64,000 bases of DNA from Lewinellaceae bacterium. Lineage in GTDB: Bacteria > Bacteroidota > Bacteroidia > Chitinophagales > Saprospiraceae. Location: positions 1,612,001-1,676,000 of the forward strand of contig JACJYL010000001.1 of assembly GCA_020636105.1 (NCBI GenBank), in the 5' to 3' direction. This document shows, one piece after another, positions 42,147-51,657 of the stretch. The notes under the pieces are model-generated. The model did not search any database. It was not told the DNA's origin and saw nothing but the letters and a program-made list of their open reading frames with translations. Each line of letters begins with the position of its first letter. Position 1 is the stretch's first letter. A program made the translations under genes and the position numbers.

Positions 42147-42707
42147 TTATCTATCCTTGTGATTCCCCCCTTTTTCCTTGAGTTTTGCCACTTCTTCAGG
42201 GGTCAGTTTCCTGGTCTGCTCGGAAATTACCTTTTGTTTGCTTTTCTCTTCCGCAACTTCTTTTTCTTTTTGTGCCTCAAAATAATCCAAAAGATTTTTG
42301 ATCTCCAAAGGTTTCCTGTTCAAATTACGGTGGTAAGTAATGATGACAAACTTAGTCATAATATCAGGGTCATACAGGCCGAGAGTGTTGAGGTATTTGG
42401 AAAAACGTGATCCCCCATAAAAACCCCAATTGTGCATGATCCACCTTCCCAAGCTGAAATGTAATTTAACGGCCGCCGCCTCTTCGGGCATACTCCTGAA
42501 TTTGGCTTTCGAATCGTCATCGATCAGTTTATTCAATTGAATAAAGGCATCCGTCAAATCTTCGGGAATATAAACCCCGAACAGCATTTCCTGGGAGACC
42601 CTCCGCTTATAGGCTTCTTCAAAATCTTTCTCCCCGGAAGGAGGTTGAGCCCACAAAGAGGTTAGATTCACCAGGGCAAGGAAAAAAAACAAAAATGTTC
42701 TGATCAT
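42147..42707 (-). CDS. Exported protein of unknown function (DUF6794-like)
   Basis: 186 residues. A clear signal peptide (MIRTFLFFFLALVNLTSLWAQ) is followed by a helical domain with LFGVYIPEDLTDAFIQLNKL and HFSLGRWIMHNWGFYGGSRF, a pattern I associate with DUF6794 of Bacteroidota. The C-terminal 40 residues are charged and coiled-coil-like (EAQKEKEVAEEKSKQKVI). Likely periplasmic; function unknown. It lies downstream of fabH on the same strand with a 99-bp gap. Confidence 0.72.
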   Translation of the reverse strand: MIRTFLFFFLALVNLTSLWAQPPSGEKDFEEAYKRRVSQEMLFGVYIPEDLTDAFIQLNKLIDDDSKAKFRSMPEEAAAVKLHFSLGRWIMHNWGFYGGSRFSKYLNTLGLYDPDIMTKFVIITYHRNLNRKPLEIKNLLDYFEAQKEKEVAEEKSKQKVISEQTRKLTPEEVAKLKEKGGNHKDR

Positions 42708-42806
42708 ATAGGGATCTTGTTGTTAAAAGCTTTTGAATAAAAAAGGCTTCGGGCATAAAACTCAATATTTCACGCCTTTATTATAAAGAGCATTCAAATT
42801 TTTTAA

Positions 42807-43874
42807 CTACCACCTCAACAAGGCAGACCCCCAGGTAAACCCACTTCCGAAAGCAGCCAGGCAAACCAGGTCTCCTCTCTTGACGGCATCGGATTCGACG
42901 GCCTCCGCCAGAGCAATAGGGATGGAAGCTGCCGTAGTATTTCCGTATTTCTGGATATTGTTCCATATTTTTTCATCAGGCAGTTTGAGTCTTCTTTGAA
43001 CAAAAGTGCTTATCCTCAAATTAGCCTGGTGGGGAATGAGCATATCGATGTCTTCGGTAGTCAGATTGACCTTGGTCAAGGCCTCATTGATCACTTCCGG
43101 GAACTTGGTTACCGCAAATTTGAATACAAACTGGCCATCCATATCCGGATAAAGCAGGCCTTTATCCAACATATTCTGGTTCATAAAAATTTCACCATAC
43201 TCCGCATCAGAAAAATCATAATCTATTGGCGCTTCCAGTTTATCATTGTGATAACCGCCATGAGCCCCCGGGCTGATAAAAGCGAGTTTTTCGGCATAGG
43301 TGCCATCAGAATGCAAGTGGGTAGTCAAAATACCCTGGTTTTCCGCTTCAGTGGGCTGAAGGATTACAGCACCGGCCCCATCGCCAAAAATCACGGTGAC
43401 GTTTCTGCCTCGGGTAGAAAAATCCAATCCCATTGAATGCACCTCAGCTCCTACTACCAAAATATTTTTGTACATCCCTGTTTTGACGAATTGATCCCCC
43501 ACGGATAATCCATAGATAAAACCGGAACATTGGTTACGAATATCCAGTGCTCCAGCCTCCATCCCGGTAATACCAAGTTCTCTTTGCATCAGCACACCAC
43601 ATCCCGGGAAAAAATAATCCGGACTGAGGGTAGCAAAAATGATAAAGTCAATATCCTCTTTCTGAATTCCGGCATTTTCAATGGCTTTTCGTGCCGCCTT
43701 GGCTCCTATGGAAGCTGTGGTTTCCTTATGCTTTTCAGCATACCTGCGCTCTCTGATGCCAGTACGTTCCTGTATCCATTCATCTGAAGTATCCATCACC
43801 TTTGCCAGGTCGTCATTGGTGACTACCTTTTCCGGCACGTAATACCCTATTCCCGCAATTTTAGTTCGCAACAT
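42807..43874 (-). CDS. fabH: 3-oxoacyl-ACP synthase III (FabH-type)
   Basis: 355 residues from the ATG at 43872-43874. It starts fatty-acid synthesis by condensing an acyl-CoA primer with malonyl-ACP. The catalytic triad is visible: Cys116 in IRNQCSGFIYG, His near 280 in LIPHQANLRI and Asn near 310 in KYGNTTAASIPIAL. A stretch of about 35 residues (HNDKLEAPIDYDFSDAEY and following) makes it longer than E. coli FabH (317). Bacteroidota often have two FabH-type proteins, so a role in a special primer or a secondary product is possible. Confidence 0.92.
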   Translation of the reverse strand: MLRTKIAGIGYYVPEKVVTNDDLAKVMDTSDEWIQERTGIRERRYAEKHKETTASIGAKAARKAIENAGIQKEDIDFIIFATLSPDYFFPGCGVLMQRELGITGMEAGALDIRNQCSGFIYGLSVGDQFVKTGMYKNILVVGAEVHSMGLDFSTRGRNVTVIFGDGAGAVILQPTEAENQGILTTHLHSDGTYAEKLAFISPGAHGGYHNDKLEAPIDYDFSDAEYGEIFMNQNMLDKGLLYPDMDGQFVFKFAVTKFPEVINEALTKVNLTTEDIDMLIPHQANLRISTFVQRRLKLPDEKIWNNIQKYGNTTAASIPIALAEAVESDAVKRGDLVCLAAFGSGFTWGSALLRW

Positions 43875-44287
43875 ATTCTTAGCTTTAAAGAAATTATTCA
43901 ACGGGGATTTGAATCCCAACACCTTTCGGAGAACGGGCCCACTAAATAATCTCGGTTAGGTAAAAACACAAAATCAATACTCTCTTTCAGCCTGCACAAA
44001 ATCAGGAATTTAACCCGGTTTTCAAAATCAAAGTCTTTTTTATTCTTAGAAAATTGCGATTGAAGTCAAACATCCCTATTTTGCAGAAAATTTAGCATTT
44101 GCTATCCCTTTTCTACCGATTATCAATCTCCGTATTACTCAACCTCAGTTTTATTTTTACATCGATTTCAGTTATCAGGCAAAACATACGATTTACCTTT
44201 GGTAATCGTTTTTATTCAATGCCATGCAATCTTCCCAAGTCGCCACGAAATTGGAAGATAACAGATTGTATGATTAAATAAACAAAA
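43875..44287. other. 413-bp gap between fabH and the response-regulator gene
   Basis: Divergent intergenic region. It holds the palindrome GGGATT-tg-AATCCC (43904-43917), which looks like a tRNA T-arm on the minus strand but has no matching D-arm or acceptor stem, and a -7 promoter box at 44194. A 60-codon open frame (44099-44281) has no coding character. Confidence 0.6.
44194..44201 (+). promoter_or_regulatory. Promoter -7 box for the two-component operon
   Basis: TACCTTTG matches TAnnTTTG and lies 87 nt before the ATG at 44288. No exact TTTG is found at the right distance upstream; a TTTC lies near 44165. Confidence 0.4.
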
Positions 44288-44914
44288 ATGATTCATTTGG
44301 GTATTATTGAAGACGAAACCTCGGTCAGGGAAAATCTTCAAATATTTTTCAACGAGCAAGATGATATGGACGTCGTTCAGACTGCCGGATCGGTAGAAGA
44401 ATTCCTCGAATCTTTCCCTGCCGGATCAACGCTGAACACCCTTTTGCTCGACATCAGACTTCCCGGAGTTTCGGGCCTGGAAGGAATGCGCAATATCAAA
44501 TCTATCGCCCCTGATGTTGATATTATAATTCTATCCGCATATGATGATTCGGATACCATTTTTAAGGCGATTTGTGCAGGGGCCATATCCTATATTTCCA
44601 AAAGGACGGAACTCCCCAAGATCAAGGATGCCATTATTACGGTAAACCGTGGCGGTGCTTATATGTCCCCCAGTATTGCCAGGAAGGTTTTTGATCACCT
44701 GGGGCCACAGCCTAAAAAGGAAGGGGATGTGCTCACCCCAAGGCAACAACAAATCGTCCAGGGCCTGGTAGACGGGCTCAGTTATAAAATGATCGCCGAC
44801 AAGTACATCATTTCCGTGGAAACCGTAAGAGACCACATCAAAAAAATCTATAAAAAACTCCAGGTAAACAGCAAGGCAGAGGTTATCCGAAAGAAACTTG
44901 ATGGAGAATTTTAG
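44288..44914 (+). CDS. NarL/FixJ-type response regulator
   Basis: 208 residues. The receiver domain (1-120) has the acidic pair in IIEDE, the phospho-acceptor D55 in LLLDIRLPG and the Lys in ISYISKRTEL. The LuxR-type DNA-binding domain (144-200) reads LTPRQQQIVQGLVDGLSYKM, then VSVETVRDH-type recognition helix (ISVETVRDHIKKIYKKL). The sensor kinase follows after 1 bp; a GGAG sequence inside its 3' end probably serves as ribosome-binding site for the kinase, so the two genes are coupled and form one signalling pair. Target genes are unknown. Confidence 0.95.
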   Translation: MIHLGIIEDETSVRENLQIFFNEQDDMDVVQTAGSVEEFLESFPAGSTLNTLLLDIRLPGVSGLEGMRNIKSIAPDVDIIILSAYDDSDTIFKAICAGAISYISKRTELPKIKDAIITVNRGGAYMSPSIARKVFDHLGPQPKKEGDVLTPRQQQIVQGLVDGLSYKMIADKYIISVETVRDHIKKIYKKLQVNSKAEVIRKKLDGEF

Positions 44915-44915
44915 C

Positions 44916-47900
44916 ATGAATAACTTCAAAAAAATATTGACTTTCAGCCTTTGCTGGCTCATGTTAACCACGGCATTGTCCGCCCAGGTAACTACGCTGG
45001 AGAGTGAATACTTTTCAGTCAATGACGGATTATCCGAGCGGCAGATCAATGATATATTGCTCAGCAGGTATGGGCTCATCTGGCTGGCGACCGATCGTGG
45101 GCTCAACATGTTCGACGGTTATTCCTTCCAGACTTTCATCTCCAACGAAAATGACTCCACCGCTCTGTCCATCTCTGCCAACCAGGTCGAACGGCTGGTG
45201 GAAAGTGAAGATGGAAACATTTTCATTCTTTACAAAAACAATATTTCCTTTTTTGACGTCTTCAATCCGCGTAGTCTTAAAAATAAAAAGGTTGAGTTGC
45301 ACCCCAAACGAGGCATTAAAGGAGTACCAAAGGCCATTACTTTCAATGCAAACGGTAGAATTTTCATACTCACCAGCAATGAAATTTTTGATCATATCTA
45401 CACCTACGAAACCGAGACGGATTCCTTTAAACTCGTTACACGGCTAAAAGGCCTGAAAAGTCCGGAAGAGCAGGGAGCCACCATCCAGATGCTTCCCATG
45501 GTAAACGGTTTCTTTTTCATTAACAACAGTTCAGGTGGCCTCAAACTCTATGATTCCGGAGGTAATGTGATCAAAAAATTCAACCTTGAAGATTTTCACG
45601 GTTTAGACATAAATGCTCTTTATCCCAGGCATACCTACTTTATCCACCAGGATAAACAATCCAGGGTCTGGCTTTCCTTCAGCAACAATCCCGGCGTTTT
45701 TATTTTCAATCCCATTGAGCTGGATTTCAACTTGGTGGGTCAACTGCCCGAAGGCAAATTTTTTACCAAAATATGGGAAGACCAGCTTGGCAATGTGTTA
45801 CTGGCCCAGACAGCCTCCGCCGGCAATCTTCCCACCGTGGAAAGATTATTTTGTATCAACGCCTCCGGCAACCTCGTCGATTTTTCCCACCTCACAAGTG
45901 CGAGCAACAATATTATCAGTTGTGCCGCAAAAGATTTTTTTAAGACGGTCTTCTTTGGCATTGATACGGGATTAAAAATTGTACGGAACAGCCGGACAAA
46001 GATCAAAACTTTCCTCGCCAAAAACCTGGACCAGGACAGGCGGGGAGCTATTATGAGAGGAATTACTTCTGACGGCGAGAATTACGTTTATTTTGCCAAT
46101 GAACTCAATCACTGGTATGCTTTGGATTTGAATACCGAAAAATTAGACACGCTGCAGCTTACCGATGAAATCACCGGGAAAGCCATTTCGTTTTCTTTTG
46201 CTAATAACCTGATTTACGACAAAAGAGGTTTTCTGTGGGGAGGAGGTATTAACAATGAAAAGGGGATCTTATTGAAATACGATATTGAAAATTGTACCAC
46301 CAGAAAATACGAATACCCGGACGATATCAAGAGCCTGATGATGGATTCAACCGGCATTTTGTGGATAGGATGCCAGGACAAAAAAGGGACGGGATCGCTG
46401 ATCAGATTTCTCCCGGAAGAAGGACGTTTTATTGGTTTTTGGGACCTGGAAGGGAAAAATCCGTTTGAAGACAATTTTCCCAGGTTCATCACCAAAGCCC
46501 GCAATGGAACCTTATGGATCGGAACCAACAAAGGATTGTTTAATATCAATGAAACCGATCTCACTGTAAAGGGGTATAATTCAATTGGCGGAGAAAATAA
46601 ATTAACCCTGAATAATGACGTGGTGCTGGTGATCCATGAGGATACCCTTGGAAAGATCTGGATCGGAACTCAAAAAGGGTTAAATATTCTGGACCCTGTT
46701 AATGAAACCATTACCTATTACACCCAGGAAAACGGACTGGCCAGTGATATTGTCTGCGGTATCATCCCGGACGACTTGGGAAATTACTGGATCAGTACTT
46801 TCAACGGGCTATCCTATTTTGACACCAGGGAAAAATCATTCAGAAGTTTTTTCGGAGCCGACGGTTTCAGTAATGACGAATTCAATATTTTCTCTTACTT
46901 CAAGGACCATAAAGGTCGGTATTATCTCGGAGGAGTTAACGGTATGAACGCCTTTTATCCCAATGACCTGCTGATCGAAAAAGACATCCCCAAACCGGTA
47001 CTCACCAAAATCACCCGATACAACTCCTGGGATGACAGCCTCTACACCATGGTAGCGGATATTTTCGATCTGAACGAACTTGTTATTAGTCCCTATGATA
47101 ATTACTTCAGTTTTGATTTTGCCTTGCCCATTTACGACAACAGCCGGAAGAATCAGTTCAAATACTTCATGGAAAATTATGATAAAGACTGGATTTTCGC
47201 AAGCACCAATCACACCAGCCGTTATAATAAATTACCCGCCGGAAAATATATTTTCCATGTTAAAGGCGCTGACCCCAATGGCAACTGGAGCAAAGAAAGC
47301 ACTCAGATCAATATAGTAGTCAAGCAAATTTTTTATAAAAAAATCTTGTTTATTGTTACGATATTCCTGCTCTTTGTCCTGGCTACTTATCGGATATTCC
47401 AATATCAGGTGGAGCAGAAGCTAAGGGTTGAGCGACTCAGGGCTAAGCTCTCAAGTGACCTTCATGATGAATTGAGCGGCCTCCTGACCGGCATTGCCAT
47501 GCAAACGGATATGTTATCCCTGGGGATTAAAGAAACGAACCTAAAAGACCGCCTCAAAAAAATAGGCTCAGACAGTCGGACTGCCCTTTCGCGTATGAAT
47601 GACGTCATTTGGTCGGTGGATTCCAGGAAAGACAAGGTTGAAGAACTCATCATCCGTATGCGGGAACATGCCGATGAAATCCTGCTGCCCATCGAGATCA
47701 GTTACAAGATCAGTACGCATAAACTGGACCTCAATCAAAAAATGAAGGGGCGAATCCGGCAAGATCTCTATTTTATATACAAAGAGATCATCAATAATGT
47801 AGCAAAACACTCCAATGCTTCCCAGGTAAAGATTGACCTGCGCAATAACGGACAAATATTCAAAATGGTGATCAGCGATAACGGGCAGGGCCGCGGCAAT

Positions 47901-48044
47901 AGTAAAGCAGCTCCGAAAAGCGGGCAAGGGATGAAGAATCTTAAGATGAGGGCCCAGCATCTCAACGCCCAGCTGACTTTTTTGGAAGACAACGGGTTTA
48001 CGGTTATCCTTTCTATGCAGAAATTTTTAAAATCATTAAACTAA
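44916..48044 (+). CDS. Two-component sensor kinase with beta-propeller sensor and HisKA_3 kinase
   Basis: 1042 residues from the ATG at 44916. A signal peptide (ILTFSLCWLMLTTALSAQ) leads to a periplasmic part of about 750 residues made of two-component-regulator propeller repeats (YGLIWLATDRGLNMFDG, GTLWIGTNKGLFNI, GKIWIGTQKGLNIL) and a Y_Y_Y domain (FKYFMENYDKDWIF, then YIFHVKGADPNGNWS). One membrane helix lies near 810-830, then the HisKA_3 phospho-acceptor His in SSDLHDELSG (near 850). The HATPase domain has IINNVAKHS and ISDNGQGRG. HisKA_3 kinases pair with NarL regulators, which fits the gene just upstream. The ligand is unknown; similar sensors in Bacteroidota often respond to glycans. 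Confidence 0.93.
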   Translation: MNNFKKILTFSLCWLMLTTALSAQVTTLESEYFSVNDGLSERQINDILLSRYGLIWLATDRGLNMFDGYSFQTFISNENDSTALSISANQVERLVESEDGNIFILYKNNISFFDVFNPRSLKNKKVELHPKRGIKGVPKAITFNANGRIFILTSNEIFDHIYTYETETDSFKLVTRLKGLKSPEEQGATIQMLPMVNGFFFINNSSGGLKLYDSGGNVIKKFNLEDFHGLDINALYPRHTYFIHQDKQSRVWLSFSNNPGVFIFNPIELDFNLVGQLPEGKFFTKIWEDQLGNVLLAQTASAGNLPTVERLFCINASGNLVDFSHLTSASNNIISCAAKDFFKTVFFGIDTGLKIVRNSRTKIKTFLAKNLDQDRRGAIMRGITSDGENYVYFANELNHWYALDLNTEKLDTLQLTDEITGKAISFSFANNLIYDKRGFLWGGGINNEKGILLKYDIENCTTRKYEYPDDIKSLMMDSTGILWIGCQDKKGTGSLIRFLPEEGRFIGFWDLEGKNPFEDNFPRFITKARNGTLWIGTNKGLFNINETDLTVKGYNSIGGENKLTLNNDVVLVIHEDTLGKIWIGTQKGLNILDPVNETITYYTQENGLASDIVCGIIPDDLGNYWISTFNGLSYFDTREKSFRSFFGADGFSNDEFNIFSYFKDHKGRYYLGGVNGMNAFYPNDLLIEKDIPKPVLTKITRYNSWDDSLYTMVADIFDLNELVISPYDNYFSFDFALPIYDNSRKNQFKYFMENYDKDWIFASTNHTSRYNKLPAGKYIFHVKGADPNGNWSKESTQINIVVKQIFYKKILFIVTIFLLFVLATYRIFQYQVEQKLRVERLRAKLSSDLHDELSGLLTGIAMQTDMLSLGIKETNLKDRLKKIGSDSRTALSRMNDVIWSVDSRKDKVEELIIRMREHADEILLPIEISYKISTHKLDLNQKMKGRIRQDLYFIYKEIINNVAKHSNASQVKIDLRNNGQIFKMVISDNGQGRGNSKAAPKSGQGMKNLKMRAQHLNAQLTFLEDNGFTVILSMQKFLKSLN

Positions 48045-48190
48045 CCGCGTTGCACCGATGCCCTATCCCACCCTATTCAAAATCCGGAATCTGCCAAATT
48101 CATGCCGGAATCTAAATAAACACTTCCTTTCCTTTTTTAAAAAAACCATCCCTGGAAAATAAAAAATTTAAATACCCCATCTTTATGGGG

Positions 48191-48221
48191 TTTGATGCCC
48201 CCTATACTCCACTTATCTTTG
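48191..48221 (+). promoter_or_regulatory. Consensus Bacteroidetes promoter of a candidate small RNA
   Basis: TTTG (48191-48194), exactly 19 nt, then TATCTTTG (48214-48221) match both consensus elements perfectly. The -33 box overlaps the right arm of a hairpin, ACCCCAT-cttt-ATGGGGT (48174-48191), which may be a weak terminator of the kinase gene. No protein gene starts within 400 bp downstream. Confidence 0.65.
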
Positions 48222-48227
48222 TGTTGC

Positions 48228-48350
48228 ATTGTAGAGAAAACGGATTGTTTTTTCATTCTGTTTTTTCTCTCTCATGGTTAACACCAAAGTATAGGATTGA
48301 ATAAAGCTAAACTCCAGATTTTGCCCGGTCTACGCCGGGCATTTTTTTTT
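48228..48350 (+). ncRNA. Candidate small RNA, about 120 nt
   Basis: It is bounded by a perfect consensus promoter and a good terminator, with no open frame longer than six codons (ATG at 48285). The 5' part can fold by pairing GAGAAAA (from 48235) with TTTTCTC (about 48262-48272), and the 3' part is the terminator hairpin. It does not resemble any RNA family that I can name. An alternative is a transcribed leader that ends before the Crp/Fnr gene at 48631. Confidence 0.42.
48323..48350 (+). terminator. Intrinsic terminator
   Basis: GCCCGG (48323-48328) pairs with CCGGGC (48335-48340), followed by ATTTTTTTTT. The 280 bp after it, up to the Crp/Fnr gene at 48631, are AT-rich and show no feature. 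Confidence 0.85.
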
Positions 48351-48630
48351 GTGCCTAAGTCAACTCCTTTAGAGCTTTTCTAAATTTACAAATTACCCGT
48401 AATCACAAGTTTATCGAAAATTGATTGGCTTTTTCGTTTTGAAATAATGAAAACTTTTGATTTTAAACAACAGAAATATAAATTAGACCTACTCTAATTT
48501 TACCCACTTTGAATAGACGAATTACCCCGAGTATAAAAAGTCGGAAGGAGGATGAAGGGCTGGAAGATAAAAAAGTAAATAAAAATGTAAAATATTCCCA
48601 TATAACTACGCTACCTGTAAACAAGGCTAA

Positions 48631-49215
48631 ATGATGACAGAACAAATAGCTAATGAAATTAATAAGGTGTTGAATCTTTCTCCATCTTTACTGAATGGTT
48701 TTTGGGAAAAACTAAAACCATTGACAATACAAAAAGGGAGTTTTTTCTTAACTGAAGGTGAATCCTGTAGAAATATAGCCCTGATAATTAAGGGGGCATT
48801 TTATTCCTATTACCTAAAAGATGGAAACGAAATTATTGAAGACTTTTGTTTTGAAGGATGTTTCCTTGCCGACTACCCTGCATTTATCAACAGTACAGAA
48901 TCACATAAAAACTTCAGAGCATTGGAAGATTCGCAACTTCTTATTATTTCAAAGGAAGAATTGGAAATGCTATATCAATCAAACCCGAATTATGAACGAG
49001 CAGGCCGATTAATTGCAGAATATTTATTTACCAACTGGGAATCAAAACTAAGAGATACGATTTTTTTATCACCTACTGAACGATATAAAAATTTGCTCAA
49101 AACACGTCCTGATATTTTACAAAGAGCACCTCAATATCATATTGCAGCCTACCTTAATATTACTCCTCAGTATTTAAGTCAAATCAGAAAAAAAATCATT
49201 TCTGAAACTAGTTGA
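48631..49215 (+). CDS. Crp/Fnr family transcription regulator
   Basis: 194 residues. A cyclic-nucleotide-binding-type beta-roll (KGSFFLTEGESCRNIALIIK, then GAFYSYYLKDGNEIIEDFCF) is followed by a C-terminal winged helix ending AAYLNITPQYLSQIRKKI. The beta-roll lacks the cAMP-binding R-x-S pattern and the Fe-S cysteines of FNR, so another signal or none is likely. Start at either of two adjacent ATGs. It is followed directly by the amidase gene, which it may control. Codon use is more AT-rich than in genes to the left. Confidence 0.9.
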   Translation: MMTEQIANEINKVLNLSPSLLNGFWEKLKPLTIQKGSFFLTEGESCRNIALIIKGAFYSYYLKDGNEIIEDFCFEGCFLADYPAFINSTESHKNFRALEDSQLLIISKEELEMLYQSNPNYERAGRLIAEYLFTNWESKLRDTIFLSPTERYKNLLKTRPDILQRAPQYHIAAYLNITPQYLSQIRKKIISETS

Positions 49216-49269
49216 ATGAAATTGGATAAATCTGTTTCTAATTTTGCATTTTATTTTAAAGCATTTCAG

Positions 49270-50796
49270 ATGAAACAGGTTTATTTAATTTTATTATCAA
49301 CCCTTTTTACCGGACAAATTATGGCGCAAAATTCAATTATATTTTGTTCAGCAACAGAATTAGCTGAAAAAATAAAAACCAGAGAACTAAGCTCTTTTGA
49401 AGTAGTTGCTGCATTTATTGCACAAATCGAAAACCAAAATCCAACCTACAATGCCATTGTTTTATTGAACAAGGAAAATGCTCTTGAAAAGGCAAAACAA
49501 GCTGATTTAGCTATTGCAAGTGGTGAGTACTGGGGAAAACTTCACGGCGTTCCAATTACCGTAAAGGACAATTACAAAACAAAAGGATTGACAACTACTT
49601 CCGGATACCTTTCGTTAAAAGAGAACGTGCCTGGAGAGGATGCCGAAATAGTAAAATTGCTCTTGTCCGAGGGCGCAATAATCATAGGAAAAACAAACCT
49701 TTCTGTATTAGCAATGGATATGCAGGCCGATAATCCTATTTTTGGCAAAACCAACAATCCCTGGGATACAACCAAAACCAGTGGCGGTAGCAGTGGTGGC
49801 TGTGCAACAGCTTTGGCAACAGGAATGACACCATTATCTTTTGGGAATGACCTGGCTGGTTCAATCAGAATTCCTGCGGCTTATTGTGGCGTGTATGGGT
49901 TTAAACCCTCATTTGGTGTTGTTTCTATTCGGGGAATTCAAACAGATCCTAAAGAGAAAGTAAACGGCTTACATTCACTTGCTGTTGGCGGTCCATTAGC
50001 CCGGAATATTAATGATCTGGAATTGGCTCTACAAATCATTGCACAAACTACAAATGAAGACAGAAGGCTTATCCCATTAAAAGAACATTCTGATGCGATT
50101 GAAATAAAAAGTTCAAAAATTGCATGGACGGATGAATTTGGTGAGGTACCCGTTGATGATGAAATTAAAAAAGCAATAAAAGAGTATGTTGATAAATTAG
50201 AAAAAGCGGGAGCTACGGTAGTGAAGACTACACCTGAATTAGGCTTTTTCCAGGCGTGGAAAACATGGGGTAGCTTTGTTGGAATGCAAGGTGGGTATAA
50301 TACTTCAAATTTTACCAAGGGGATGGGCTTACCTTTCACAAAAGGTGTACTGAAAAATGTTCCCATGCACCAAAATATCGTTAAACCGACTTCAGTAGAA
50401 AAGTATATGATAGCCCTGAACACTCAGGATAAAATGATTACTGAAATGGAAAATTTCCTGAATGATTACGATGTTTTTATTTGTCCGGTAAGTGCGATAA
50501 CAGCTTTTAATCACCATAAGCCAAGTAAATCATACGGTAACTTTAATATTTATAATACACCTTTAAAAGTCAACGATACTGATATTCATTACTATATGGC
50601 TACACAAGCTTATACAACACCTTTTACTTTAACTGAAAGCCCCGTTTTGTCCATCCCAATAGGATTGAGTGAACAACAGTTGCCTATAAGCATTCAGGTA
50701 GTAGGCAAAAGATACGAGGATTTTATATTATTGCAAATGGGAAAAATTTTAAATAAATATATTGACAAAATTGATTACCCGTTAAATAAGAATTAA
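49270..50796 (+). CDS. Secreted amidase (amidase signature family)
   Basis: 508 residues from the ATG at 49270, where a signal peptide begins (MKQVYLILLSTLFTGQIMAQ). An in-frame ATG at 49216, abutting the preceding stop codon, would add 18 residues before the signal. The Ser-cisSer-Lys triad is visible: Lys in GVPITVKDNYKTKGLTTTSG, cis-Ser in TSGGSSGGCATALATG and the nucleophile in NDLAGSIRIPAAYCG. Where most family members have GSDxGGSIRxPA, this one has GNDLAGSIRIPA. It hydrolyses or transfers an amide in the periplasm; the substrate is unknown. Directly downstream of a Crp/Fnr gene. Confidence 0.9.
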   Translation: MKQVYLILLSTLFTGQIMAQNSIIFCSATELAEKIKTRELSSFEVVAAFIAQIENQNPTYNAIVLLNKENALEKAKQADLAIASGEYWGKLHGVPITVKDNYKTKGLTTTSGYLSLKENVPGEDAEIVKLLLSEGAIIIGKTNLSVLAMDMQADNPIFGKTNNPWDTTKTSGGSSGGCATALATGMTPLSFGNDLAGSIRIPAAYCGVYGFKPSFGVVSIRGIQTDPKEKVNGLHSLAVGGPLARNINDLELALQIIAQTTNEDRRLIPLKEHSDAIEIKSSKIAWTDEFGEVPVDDEIKKAIKEYVDKLEKAGATVVKTTPELGFFQAWKTWGSFVGMQGGYNTSNFTKGMGLPFTKGVLKNVPMHQNIVKPTSVEKYMIALNTQDKMITEMENFLNDYDVFICPVSAITAFNHHKPSKSYGNFNIYNTPLKVNDTDIHYYMATQAYTTPFTLTESPVLSIPIGLSEQQLPISIQVVGKRYEDFILLQMGKILNKYIDKIDYPLNKN

Positions 50797-50930
50797 AAAA
50801 CGATACAAAATAATTGAATGCCAGCGGATTGGTTTATTAAATGCGAGTTTCGGTGGTTATCGAAGGTTTATGACTCGTAAAAAGATCGGTGCAAACTTGG
50901 AAATCGTCCCGTAATCCCGTACAAAACCAT

Positions 50931-50948
50931 CCCATAAACCGTTATGGG
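50931..50948 (+). promoter_or_regulatory. Inverted repeat upstream of the second Crp/Fnr gene
   Basis: CCCATAA-ACCG-TTATGGG is a perfect 7-bp inverted repeat 38 bp before the ATG at 50987. It is preceded by two TCCCGTA-like direct copies (from 50907). It may be an operator, for example for autoregulation. Confidence 0.4.
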
Positions 50949-50986
50949 AAACATTAAACCGCACACAACTGAATAGCTAAAAGACA

Positions 50987-51568
50987 ATGGACGACTTTAA
51001 AATATTCAAGGACTTCCTGAAAGATGTTTCCTTTCTCACTGAAAAGGACTGTTCATTATTTGAACCGTATCTGAAAACAAAAAACTACCTATCCAAAGAC
51101 TATTTTTTGAGCGAAGGAAAGGTCTGTCACGAAATAGGGTTTGTAAACAAGGGGTGTTTCAGAACCTTTTATCTTTCAGACGGGAAAGAAATCAATACGC
51201 ATTTCACTTTTGAAAATGAATTCGTAACAGACTATGACAGTTTTTTACAAAGTAAGTCAAGTCGATATTTCATTCAGGCACTGGAAGACGCTGAAATTGT
51301 AACATTCAATTTAACTGCTCTGCAAGATGCTTATAACCAATCGCAAAATTGGGAACGCTTTGGCAGAATGATAGCAGAACAATCGTATAAGCTAACGACC
51401 CAACGAGTTGAAAGTTTTTTATTCTTAGACGGTCAACAACGCTATCTTGACTTACTAAATAAACAACCTCACATTCTCGACCGAATACCGCTCTACCATA
51501 TTGCTTCCTATCTGGGACTTGAAAGGGAAAGCTTAAGCCGGCTAAGAAAAAAAATTGCCCGCAAATGA
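50987..51568 (+). CDS. Crp/Fnr family transcription regulator, second copy
   Basis: 193 residues, the same architecture as 48631-49215 but a distinct paralogue. The beta-roll reads SKDYFLSEGKVCHEIGFVNK, then GCFRTFYLSDGKEINTHFTF. The C-terminal winged helix ends ASYLGLERESLSRLRKKI. No Fe-S cysteines or cAMP-binding pattern. The lipoprotein gene follows 89 bp downstream and may be its target. Confidence 0.9.
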   Translation: MDDFKIFKDFLKDVSFLTEKDCSLFEPYLKTKNYLSKDYFLSEGKVCHEIGFVNKGCFRTFYLSDGKEINTHFTFENEFVTDYDSFLQSKSSRYFIQALEDAEIVTFNLTALQDAYNQSQNWERFGRMIAEQSYKLTTQRVESFLFLDGQQRYLDLLNKQPHILDRIPLYHIASYLGLERESLSRLRKKIARK

Positions 51569-51657
51569 TGATTGTAACATTTATCAATTTTTTTCCCTTA
51601 TTGTAAGCGGAACTTTGCAGTATAAAATTAATTATTTCACTAAAAAAAAGTTTCAAA

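Noticed and set aside
43890..43945. tRNA-like segment (T-arm-like GGGATTCAAATCCC on the minus strand)
   Set aside because: No D-arm, anticodon arm or matching acceptor strand in the right places; it is simply a palindrome upstream of fabH.
44099..44281. 60-codon plus-strand frame before the response regulator
   Set aside because: It spans the predicted promoter of the operon and has no coding character.
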